Origin: DASXRC01 sp036506495
GTDB lineage: Bacteria; Actinomycetota; Actinomycetes; Mycobacteriales; Micromonosporaceae
Assembly: GCA_036506495.1 (NCBI GenBank)
Contig: DASXRQ010000168.1
Location: forward strand, 1-11,935
Direction: 5' to 3'
DNA: 11,935 nt
Part shown: piece after piece, positions 1-5,317 of the stretch
Layout of the letters: every line of letters starts with the position of its first letter
How positions within the stretch are numbered: the stretch's first letter is position 1
Made by a program: the position numbers and the translations under genes
Notes under the pieces: model-generated
What the model saw: the letters and a program-made list of their open reading frames with translations, nothing else
Database searches by the model: none
Told to the model about the DNA's origin: nothing

Positions 1-309
1 CCGCCCCAGTGGCAGCACCCGCGTGAGCATGCGGTAACCAAAGTCCAGGCCGGGCACCTTCGCGAAGACGCCCTGCGGTCCCCGGACCATCCGGCCGGTC
101 CCCACGTCGTACGCCGAGCGGTGCCAGGGGCAGACCAGGCAGCCATTCTCGTCGATGGTGCCACCCGCCAAGTCGGCGCCGAAGTGGCGACATCGGCGCG
201 TGACCGCGAAGTAGCGCCCACCGGCATTCCCGACGGCATAGCGGCCAACGCCAACCACCTTGCCTGGCGGGAGATCGGCAACCGAGCCGACCCGCTGCTG
301 TGCGTCCAT
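1..309 (-). CDS. Rieske [2Fe-2S] domain protein (partial, C-terminus beyond window)
   Basis: This gene runs off the left edge; 103 codons are present. The sequence shows a complete Rieske cluster-binding site: Cys40-x-His42 (C-R-H) and, 17 residues later, Cys60-x-x-His63 (CPWH), followed by a typical SAYDVGTG stretch and a GPQGVFAKVPG segment. In Rieske proteins these two Cys and two His ligate a [2Fe-2S] cluster that carries electrons. There is no signal peptide or TM segment in the visible part, so it looks like a small soluble ferredoxin-type Rieske protein and not the quinol-oxidase subunit. ATG at 309 is preceded by AAGGAG at a normal distance (about 315-320). It lies 122 bp downstream of the lipoprotein gene on the same strand, so it may share its transcript or have its own promoter. 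Family call is firm; the electron partner is unknown. Confidence 0.9.
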   Translation of the reverse strand, partial: MDAQQRVGSVADLPPGKVVGVGRYAVGNAGGRYFAVTRRCRHFGADLAGGTIDENGCLVCPWHRSAYDVGTGRMVRGPQGVFAKVPGLDFGYRMLTRVLPLGR

Positions 310-431
310 CGCGTCTCCTTTCACAGGCCCGCGGACCCCGCTGCCGATGTCAACCCTAGGCCGTCGCGACCGGCCGCGAGCGTCATCTGGCCAAGCCTGC
401 CGCACGGACGCGACTCGAAATGGGATCGATT

Positions 432-968
432 TCAGTAGCCGTACCCGTTGTCGGTCTTCCCCCCACTCGCTGGAGCGGTCGGCGCCGCACCCGACACCGT
501 GGCGGCGTGCCAGACGAAGTCGGTCCCGCTGAAGGTGTCCTTGAATCCGTTTCCCTTGGCGTCCCCGGGTCCGCCGTCTTCGGCGAAAACGTAGAGTGGC
601 TTGCCGTCATAGGTCACCTGGACCGACCCGTCCGGCCGGCTCACCGTAGCCACCTTTCCGGTCACGCCGGTTCCGGCGGTTGGTGTCGTGGCGGTCGACA
701 CCGTCAGCGGCATCCAGAAGCTCACGCACGCATCCTTGCAACGGATGGTTCCGTCGGCTTCCTGGTCGGAGAAGTACAGCGTCTTGCCATCCGGACTGGT
801 CAGCGCCGTGCCGATTCCAGGCACATCCCGGGCGGACACCGTAGAGCCGCTGCCAGAGGTGGCCGTCGAGCCACCGCCGCCGGCGTCGGTTCCAGATCCG
901 CAGGCGGCCATCATCAGCGCCGCGCTGGCCGCGGCTGCGCCAAGCGCCAGCGTCGTCTTCCATCGCAT
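432..968 (-). CDS. COG4315-type secreted-repeat lipoprotein (Yx(FWY)xxD family)
   Basis: A 178-residue predicted lipoprotein. It has a charged N-terminus (MRWK), a hydrophobic stretch and a lipobox-like MAAC with the lipidated Cys at 23, then a Gly/Ser/Thr-rich linker to about residue 45. Two tandem 'secreted repeats' (Lipoprotein_15-type) follow, at about 48-90 and 101-160. The second carries the family motif YVFAED (126-131); the first has a shortened variant (LYFSDQ) and a close Cys pair, Cys77 and Cys81. Family function is unknown. Start choice: an upstream in-frame TTG (983) would place the GGAGG (977-981) inside the gene, and ATG 974 is only 2 nt from it. ATG 968, 8 nt from the SD, fits best. 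It lies 42 bp downstream of the 4-TM gene and is probably co-transcribed with it. An envelope role is inferred from the signal; a redox role is only a guess from the neighbouring Rieske gene. Confidence 0.88.
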   Translation of the reverse strand: MRWKTTLALGAAAASAALMMAACGSGTDAGGGGSTATSGSGSTVSARDVPGIGTALTSPDGKTLYFSDQEADGTIRCKDACVSFWMPLTVSTATTPTAGTGVTGKVATVSRPDGSVQVTYDGKPLYVFAEDGGPGDAKGNGFKDTFSGTDFVWHAATVSGAAPTAPASGGKTDNGYGY

Positions 969-976
969 CGTCATTA

Positions 977-981
977 CCTCC
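977..981 (-). promoter_or_regulatory. Ribosome binding site that sets the lipoprotein start
   Basis: GGAGG on the minus strand, 8 nt before ATG 968. It excludes the longer TTG start at 983, which would overlap it. Confidence 0.7.
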
Positions 982-1010
982 AAGCGTTTTCGGGTATCTG
1001 GCCGCCGGCG

Positions 1011-1499
1011 CTACCAGCGGCGAATCGGAACTTTGGCCACGAAGCGCGCGATGAGATACGCGCCCAGCAGCACGACGGTCGCCACCTCGGCGCCGCGTGA
1101 CGCCGCTATCGCGACCGGGTCATAGCCTGGCTCACGAAAACCGAACAGCGGCCGGCTCTCACTGATGGCCAGGGACGCGAACGTGGCCGCTGCGAGCAGT
1201 ACGCCGCCGACGGCGACGAGCGCGAGCAGGGTGCCTCCCCGCTTGCCACCCCATCGCTCGATCGGGGCCAGCAGCGCGATTCCCAAGATGGTGGCCCCGA
1301 CGAAGTTCAGAACAAACAGAGTCCCGATGGTGGGGACCGTCGAGTACAGCTTGAAATATTGCTGCAGATGGACCGCACCGACCGCGAGTAGGGCAAGCGC
1401 ACCCAGGCATCTCGCCGTCAACCATGCTGCATGCGGCTTGCCGTCATCCGGTCGGGCGCTGGCCGCGGGCGGCGATGACCGTGTTTGAGAGGCCGACAT
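1011..1499 (-). CDS. Small 4-TM integral membrane protein, function unknown
   Basis: A 162-residue protein. A polar, Pro/Ser-rich N-terminus (1-24) precedes four hydrophobic segments at about 27-45, 55-79, 88-112 and 128-153, and it ends in a basic tail (KVPIRRW). A His/aromatic patch, VHLQQYFKLY (43-52), sits at the end of the first helix and is followed by a Pro-containing start to helix 2; similar small membrane proteins occur in actinobacteria, but I know of no assigned function. ATG 1499 is preceded by a GGAAGGAG-like SD at about 1507-1514. It is the first gene of a same-strand group with the lipoprotein (42 bp on) and the Rieske protein. No transport signature or enzyme motif is visible. 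It could be a membrane anchor or cytochrome-like partner, but no canonical haem-binding set is seen. Confidence 0.8.
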   Translation of the reverse strand: MSASQTRSSPPAASARPDDGKPHAAWLTARCLGALALLAVGAVHLQQYFKLYSTVPTIGTLFVLNFVGATILGIALLAPIERWGGKRGGTLLALVAVGGVLLAAATFASLAISESRPLFGFREPGYDPVAIAASRGAEVATVVLLGAYLIARFVAKVPIRRW

Positions 1500-1688
1500 T
1501 CGCGAACTCCTTCCTGCCGCTCAGCCGACGCGACTGGCCTCCGTCGACGTCGGCAGTTGGTACTACGTGTCTCGGCTCTCGCCGGATCGCGGAGGAGATT
1601 CGTTTCACAGGAATCACGGTTGGTCGGAGAGTGCTGCGCTGAGCGCCGGCCACGAACACAACGACGCCGTACGCCGTACGATTAGGCC
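1500..1688. other. Divergent intergenic region between 4-TM gene and VOC gene
   Basis: 189 bp holding the start signals of both neighbours. The left end carries the SD of the 4-TM gene. The right end carries a tandem CGTACG repeat and a TACGAT -10-like element directly before the VOC start. I saw no coding sequence or strong hairpin in the middle part. Confidence 0.6.
1668..1688 (+). promoter_or_regulatory. Probable leaderless promoter (-10 TACGAT) with tandem CGTACG
   Basis: TACGAT at 1677-1682 fits the actinobacterial -10 pattern TAnnnT. The VOC ATG lies only 6 nt after it and no SD is present, so transcription probably starts at or next to the start codon. Two copies of the self-complementary CGTACG (1668-1673 and 1675-1680) overlap the -10 and could be an operator. 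No good -35 was seen. Confidence 0.45.
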
Positions 1689-2069
1689 ATGATCACTGCA
1701 CTGCACACGCTGATCTACGCAGAGGATCCGGATGCGGCCCGGGCGTTCTTCCGTGATGTCCTTGGTTTTCCGGGCACCGACACCGGCGGCGGCTGGCTCA
1801 TCTTCAAGACCGGCCCCAGTGAACTGGGTGTACATCCGAGTTCGTGGGAGTACGAGGGCGAGTCGGGCTCTACCAACCAGCAGTTCGACGTGTCCCTGAT
1901 ATGCGACGACCTCGACAAGACGATGGCTGAGCTGACCGCGAAGGGCGCCGAGTTCAGCGGTGCCGTCCGGGACGAGGGCTGGGGTATCACGGCACGGCTG
2001 AAGGTGCCGGGAGCCGGCGAGATGACGCTCTACCAGCCGAAGTACGAACCACCGGCGACATCGGCATAG
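1689..2069 (+). CDS. VOC superfamily (glyoxalase/bleomycin-resistance fold) protein
   Basis: A 126-residue single-domain protein, the usual size for this family. The N-terminal beta-alpha unit (LHTLIYAEDPDAARAFF, from residue 5) leads into FRDVLGFPG, the classic VOC helix/turn. A second half starts near residue 66 with DVSLICDDLDKTMAEL and KGAEFSG and ends in a strand containing GEMTLYQP (Glu111), the position where many VOC enzymes have a metal-ligand Glu. VOC proteins dimerise or pair two halves to form metal-dependent active sites or drug-binding pockets; the substrate cannot be told here. The start is ATG 1689 with no SD, consistent with a leaderless message. It is tail-to-tail with the MFS gene, with only 18 bp between stops. 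Remains of another VOC-type gene lie about 2 kb downstream. Confidence 0.9.
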   Translation: MITALHTLIYAEDPDAARAFFRDVLGFPGTDTGGGWLIFKTGPSELGVHPSSWEYEGESGSTNQQFDVSLICDDLDKTMAELTAKGAEFSGAVRDEGWGITARLKVPGAGEMTLYQPKYEPPATSA

Positions 2070-2087
2070 GCATCGTCCCGAACTGCG

Positions 2088-3344
2088 TCAGGCGGCTGAC
2101 GGTGTCAGCGTGGGCTGCTCATCCGTGTGGGCGATCCGGGTCAGCTCGCGCCACAGCAGGACGACGAAGACGGCCGAGCCTACGAAGGCGAACCAGAACG
2201 GCGCCGTGACACCCGCGTGGTTGGCCAGCGTACCGCCGATGGCGGACCCGACGACCAGCCCGCCGAAGACGCACACGGTGTTGACGCTGCCGACCCGGCC
2301 CTGCAGGTGTGTCGGGACGGCACGCTGCCGGACGGTGATGGACGTCGTACCCCAGACGAACGCGTGCGCGCCGAAGACGAAGAAGGTCACCGAGGCCACC
2401 CATGCTGATGTGGTGACGGCCAGGATCAGGTGGGTGATGGTCTCGATTATCAAGCCCACCCGCATCACGTCGCCCAGGCTCACCCGTCGCGTGATCCATC
2501 CGTAGAGTCCCGTGCCGAGCAGCCCGCCGGCCGCTCCGATCGTGCTGAGCAGGCCGAACCCGACGGCGCCCAGGCCGAGCCGCTGCTGGGCGTACAGGAC
2601 CAGGACCGACCACGCTGCCCCGAAGGTGATGTTGAAGATCAGAATGGTCAGCGCCAGCGTGCGTACCGCTGCGTGGTGAATCGTCCACCGGAAGCCTTCG
2701 GCGAGCTCGCGCCGCACGTTGCCTGTCGTCTCGGCCGGGCCGCGGCCATGGGCCGGCAACACGACCCGGGACACCAGCAGTACGCCGGCGGTGACGAGAA
2801 GAGCCTCCGCCACGAACGGCCAGGCCCTGCCGACCGCGAAGAGGGCCGCCCCGATCGGCGGGCCCGTCAGCTGGTTGAGCGTGATGAACCCGGCCTGGAG
2901 CCGGGAGTTGGCGATCACCAGATCGTCGCGGTGCACCAGCATCGGCGTCAGCGTGGCCGACGTGTTGTCGGCGAAGACCTCGGCGGTCGCCAGCAGCCCC
3001 ATGGCGACGAGCGCCCCGGCCACCGAGACGCGGCCGGTGATCATCGCGACGATCAGAACGGTCAGCACCACGGCACGGAGCCCGTCCGCGGCCATCACGA
3101 TGCGCCGTCGGTCGAGCCTGTCGGACAGCACGCCGGCGTACAGGCCAAACACCAACGGAGGCGCCCACCGCAGCAAGGCGGCCAACGAGATCAGGAACGC
3201 ATCGCTCGTCAGCGACGCCACCAACAGTGGACCGGCAGCGATCGCGACGCCATCGCCGAGATTTGTCGTCCACGACGACGCCAGCAGCCAGCGGTACCCC
3301 GCCCCCAGCCGCGCAGGAACGAGACCCTCGACGAACCTGCTCAC
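2088..3344 (-). CDS. MFS transporter (MFS_3/EntS-like exporter group)
   Basis: A 418-residue polytopic membrane protein with about 12 hydrophobic segments, the usual MFS length. The loop after TM2 has the MFS motif A form GVLSDRLDRRRIV (71-83). The stretch EVFADNTSATLTP (122-134) followed by a conserved L...AN (142-146) is typical of the MFS_3 group, which includes the enterobactin exporter EntS and macrolide-efflux-like proteins. Substrate is unknown; export of a small molecule is inferred from the group. The start is the GTG at 3344. No SD is visible, but a TAGTGT -10-like box lies at 3354-3359, so the transcript may be nearly leaderless. It is divergent from the small lipoprotein gene. No dedicated regulator is adjacent. 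Confidence 0.9.
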   Translation of the reverse strand: MSRFVEGLVPARLGAGYRWLLASSWTTNLGDGVAIAAGPLLVASLTSDAFLISLAALLRWAPPLVFGLYAGVLSDRLDRRRIVMAADGLRAVVLTVLIVAMITGRVSVAGALVAMGLLATAEVFADNTSATLTPMLVHRDDLVIANSRLQAGFITLNQLTGPPIGAALFAVGRAWPFVAEALLVTAGVLLVSRVVLPAHGRGPAETTGNVRRELAEGFRWTIHHAAVRTLALTILIFNITFGAAWSVLVLYAQQRLGLGAVGFGLLSTIGAAGGLLGTGLYGWITRRVSLGDVMRVGLIIETITHLILAVTTSAWVASVTFFVFGAHAFVWGTTSITVRQRAVPTHLQGRVGSVNTVCVFGGLVVGSAIGGTLANHAGVTAPFWFAFVGSAVFVVLLWRELTRIAHTDEQPTLTPSAA

Positions 3345-3346
3345 AA

Positions 3347-3369
3347 GGATCGGACACTACGGCGATCCC
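3347..3369 (-). promoter_or_regulatory. Candidate promoter/operator of the MFS gene
   Basis: A TAGTGT -10-like element (minus strand, 3354-3359) sits 9 nt before the GTG start. It lies between the arms of a perfect 6-bp inverted repeat, GGATCG (3347-3352) and CGATCC (3364-3369). A repressor site over the -10 is possible; no -35 is evident. Confidence 0.3.
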
Positions 3370-3474
3370 CGGCCGGGCCGCACGCCAATATCCGATCATC
3401 TGAGCGCCAGCCGTTGGGGCAGCCGAGGAACGCGTCGCTGCGGCGCTGCGTCGAAACGAAAGGCCGGGTGACGG

Positions 3475-3480
3475 AGGAGG
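3475..3480 (+). promoter_or_regulatory. Ribosome binding site that sets the small lipoprotein start
   Basis: AGGAGG, 8 nt before GTG 3489. It rules out the in-frame GTG at 3468, which would put the SD inside the gene. Confidence 0.75.
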
Positions 3481-3488
3481 GCGGCGTC

Positions 3489-3872
3489 GTGAGGCCAGGG
3501 CGTCTTGGTGTGGCGCTGATCCCGTTCGCGCTTGCCGCGTGCGCCGGACCGGACGCACTTAGCGACGGCTCAAACATCCGGCCTAACGCCACCTCCGCGG
3601 CCGTCACCGACTGCGGGACTTTCAACCTGTCGCAGGGTGAAGGACTGCCCGATTCTGCTATCCGGTGCTTCGTCGAGGCGGTCCAGGCTCGGCATCCCGC
3701 CCAGTTGAAGGAGACCAGGCTCACCGTCGAGGGTGACCCGATCCCCGTCACCTACACCGCGGACGCCGCCGGCCACGTCCAGGTGATCACCGATAGAAGG
3801 CAGGACAGCTTCGGCGAGCGCACAATTGACCATCAGACCTGCGCCGTGGAGATCGTTTACGCATGTTTCTGA
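3489..3872 (+). CDS. Small Cys-rich lipoprotein, DUF4362-like
   Basis: A 127-residue predicted lipoprotein. It has MRPGR, a hydrophobic core and a clear lipobox LAAC with the lipidated Cys at 18. The mature part has four Cys (42, 60, 118, 126), enough for two disulfides in the extracytoplasmic domain. The pattern CGTF...QGEGLP..A..CF (42-61), then TVEGDPIPVTY (79-89), resembles DUF4362-type domains, in which an EGDP turn is typical; this assignment is from memory and moderate. No enzyme motif is seen. GTG 3489 is chosen because of the perfect SD 8 nt upstream. The reading frame stays open far upstream, but that part is antisense to the MFS gene and not real. It is divergent from the MFS gene and followed by 284 bp before the next intact gene. 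Confidence 0.75.
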   Translation: MRPGRLGVALIPFALAACAGPDALSDGSNIRPNATSAAVTDCGTFNLSQGEGLPDSAIRCFVEAVQARHPAQLKETRLTVEGDPIPVTYTADAAGHVQVITDRRQDSFGERTIDHQTCAVEIVYACF

Positions 3873-4011
3873 AGCCTGGCCGTGGGCGCCCGTGGGCCAT
3901 GTACCCATCGTTCTCCACGCCCGCACGGACGTGTGGACGCCTGCGCGGACGTGGAAATCAAGCGCATCACATACCGTCCGAGGGGTCGGGAGCCCGGCGA
4001 GGCTGGCAGGA
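3873..4011. other. Intergenic segment after the lipoprotein
   Basis: No convincing gene. Near its start, TGGCC (3877-3881) and GGCCA (3895-3899) flank the palindrome GGGCGCCC (3884-3891); this could form a weak hairpin after the lipoprotein stop but lacks a U-tract. The rest, up to the VOC relic, shows nothing recognisable in any frame, although it may be further eroded relic. Confidence 0.4.
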
Positions 4012-4159
4012 GTGGTGAAGGTCCCAGAGCCCAAGGTGGTCAAGAACCGCGGTGGCCTCGCGTGCCGGCAGCGGTCGAGCGACTCACCGCGGCAGGTGCG
4101 ACCGTGCTTGGTGAGTCCGCGCTGGACGAAGGGACGGGGGAGGTCAGGAGTTCGCCGTG
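4012..4159 (+). pseudogene. Relic of a VOC/Glyoxalase_6-like gene, broken across three frames
   Basis: Fragments in the right order match the C-terminal half of actinobacterial glyoxalase-like (VOC) proteins but lie in different frames. Frame 1 (4012-4050) reads VVKVPEPKVVKNR, a hallmark of that family, normally followed by a strand such as LHLD. At 4050 the signal moves to frame 2, which reads RWPRVPAAVERLTAAGATVL followed by GESALDEG (to about 4139). Frame 3 (4142-4159) then reads GQEFAV, like the family's usual (DPEG)NEF-C/A-V end. The strand between KNR and RWPRV and the one before QEFAV are missing, so at least two deletions occurred. No N-terminal half is recognisable upstream. The relic runs into the start of the winged-helix gene. 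The match is from family knowledge, not a search; a chance match in all three pieces is unlikely. Confidence 0.6.
4146..4150 (+). promoter_or_regulatory. Ribosome binding site of the winged-helix gene, within relic sequence
   Basis: AGGAG, 6 nt before GTG 4157 and 12 nt before the alternative ATG 4163; it favours the GTG. The same bases encode the Gln-Glu of the VOC relic's QEFAV end. Confidence 0.5.
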
Positions 4160-5254
4160 CCCATGGTCGATCGACGTCAGGTGTTGAGCTTCCGGATCCG
4201 GGCCCAGCAGCTCGACCGGGCCCACGGCACGCTCGACGACACCGCCATTCTCGACATAGGGGTGCAGAACACCGGCCCGGACGGCGCGAGGTGGGCGCTG
4301 GCGACGCGCGGCGTCGACGTCACAGCGTTGTCCGGCAAGGAGCTGATCCTGCTGTGGACCGTGCGGGGCGCCCCGCACCTGTACCGCCGTGCCGACGTGG
4401 GAACGGTGGCGGCCGCGGTCGAGCCGTTCTCGGACGCCGACGCGGGCAAACGCATCTTTGACGCCGCCAAACCGCTGAAGGCGGCCGGCATCGGCAACCT
4501 GGCCGCCCTCGATGAGGTGGCCGCCCACATGCGGGCCATCGTCACCAAGCCAACGGTCAAGGGAGAGGTCTCCGGCCGCCTGGCCACGGTGCTGCCGGAG
4601 CCGTATCTGCGGTTCTGCCGACGGTGCAACGCCACTCACCCCTACGAGATGCCGTTCCGGTTGGCAGCCGTACGGGCCGGCTTGGAGCTCCAGCCCGACA
4701 CCTCGCCGCCGGTCTTGCAGCGCATCACCGGGTTCAAGAAGGCGGCCGGCCCGGGCGACAGATTCGACCTCGTCCGCGCGTACCTTCGCCTGCTCGGCCC
4801 GGCCACCCCCAAACACGTGGCCGACTATCTCGACGCCCCACTGAAAGACGTCAAGGATCGCTGGCCCGACGACGTGTCCGAGGTGACCGTCGACGGCGAG
4901 GCGCGGTCGCTGCTCGCCGATGACGAGAAGGCACTGGGATCGGCCGGCGCCACAGCAATCCGGCTCCTCGGCCCGTTCGACCTTTTCCTGCAGGCGAGAG
5001 ACCGGACGACGCTTGTGCCGGACACTGCCAACGCCAAGGAGTTGTGGCCGGTGCTGGGTCGCCCCGGCGCCATCCTGGTCGGCGGTGAACTGGTCGGCAC
5101 GTGGCGTCCCCGCCAGTCCGGCAACGCGTTGACGGTCGTCGTTCAGCCGTGGCACAAGCTGTCGGACGCCAAACGGAAGGCCGTCACCGAACAGGCCGAA
5201 CGCCTCGCCGCGTACCGCTCCGTCTCCCTCGCCCGCGTCGACTTCGCCAATTAG
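4157..5254 (+). CDS. Winged-helix DNA-binding domain protein, AlkZ-like (HTH_42) family
   Basis: 365 residues, normal for the HTH_42/AlkZ-like family, which includes DNA glycosylases (AlkZ, YcaQ/AlkX) that unhook alkylated or crosslinked bases. Recognisable parts are VLSFRIRAQQL (9-19), an ILDIGVQNTGPDGARWALATR core (31-51), a WTVRGAPHLYR stretch (68-78), Cys154-x-x-Cys157 with His161, LGPFDLFLQARDR (271-283) and GRPGAILVGGELVGTWRPR (301-319), the usual C-terminal signature. Catalytic members carry Gln-x-Gln or Gln-x-Asp where this one has Q37-N38-T39, so the second residue is lost; repair activity is therefore uncertain. GTG 4157 is preferred over ATG 4163 because AGGAG ends 6 nt before it. 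It is a single-gene unit that ends at the hairpin 5271-5304. Confidence 0.85.
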   Translation: MPMVDRRQVLSFRIRAQQLDRAHGTLDDTAILDIGVQNTGPDGARWALATRGVDVTALSGKELILLWTVRGAPHLYRRADVGTVAAAVEPFSDADAGKRIFDAAKPLKAAGIGNLAALDEVAAHMRAIVTKPTVKGEVSGRLATVLPEPYLRFCRRCNATHPYEMPFRLAAVRAGLELQPDTSPPVLQRITGFKKAAGPGDRFDLVRAYLRLLGPATPKHVADYLDAPLKDVKDRWPDDVSEVTVDGEARSLLADDEKALGSAGATAIRLLGPFDLFLQARDRTTLVPDTANAKELWPVLGRPGAILVGGELVGTWRPRQSGNALTVVVQPWHKLSDAKRKAVTEQAERLAAYRSVSLARVDFAN

Positions 5255-5270
5255 CGAACGTACGGAACGC

Positions 5271-5304
5271 CGGGCTGCCCGGGCACGGAGACCCGGGCAG
5301 CCCG
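5271..5304. terminator. Bidirectional hairpin terminator
   Basis: A perfect 13-bp inverted repeat, CGGGCTGCCCGGG (5271-5283) and CCCGGGCAGCCCG (5292-5304), with an 8-nt loop. It sits 16 bp after the winged-helix stop and 13 bp beyond the stop of the convergent propeller gene. There is no long U-tract, as is common for actinobacterial terminators; it should serve both genes. Confidence 0.85.
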
Positions 5305-5317
5305 AGACGGGTGTCTG

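Noticed and set aside
348..353. Perfect TTGACA (minus strand) upstream of the Rieske gene
   Set aside because: No TAnnnT-type -10 at 16-18 nt spacing, so a promoter is not supported by the sequence alone.
1602..1609. TGTGAAAC on the minus strand as an ECF sigma -35 element for the 4-TM gene
   Set aside because: No matching CGTC-like -10 at the expected distance.
2095..2109. Small hairpin GCTGAC-GGT-GTCAGC between VOC and MFS genes
   Set aside because: Only 6 bp, inside the last codons of the MFS gene and without a U-tract; too weak to call a terminator.
2119..3558. Long second minus-strand frame over the MFS gene, and the plus-strand frame 2430-3488
   Set aside because: Both are Arg/Gln/Pro-rich with no domain; the MFS frame has clear TM helices and motif A. 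Only 3489-3872 of the plus frame is real.
4040..5155. Minus-strand open frame opposite the winged-helix gene
   Set aside because: Composition of a GC shadow, no recognisable domain, and the plus-strand product matches a known family along its length.
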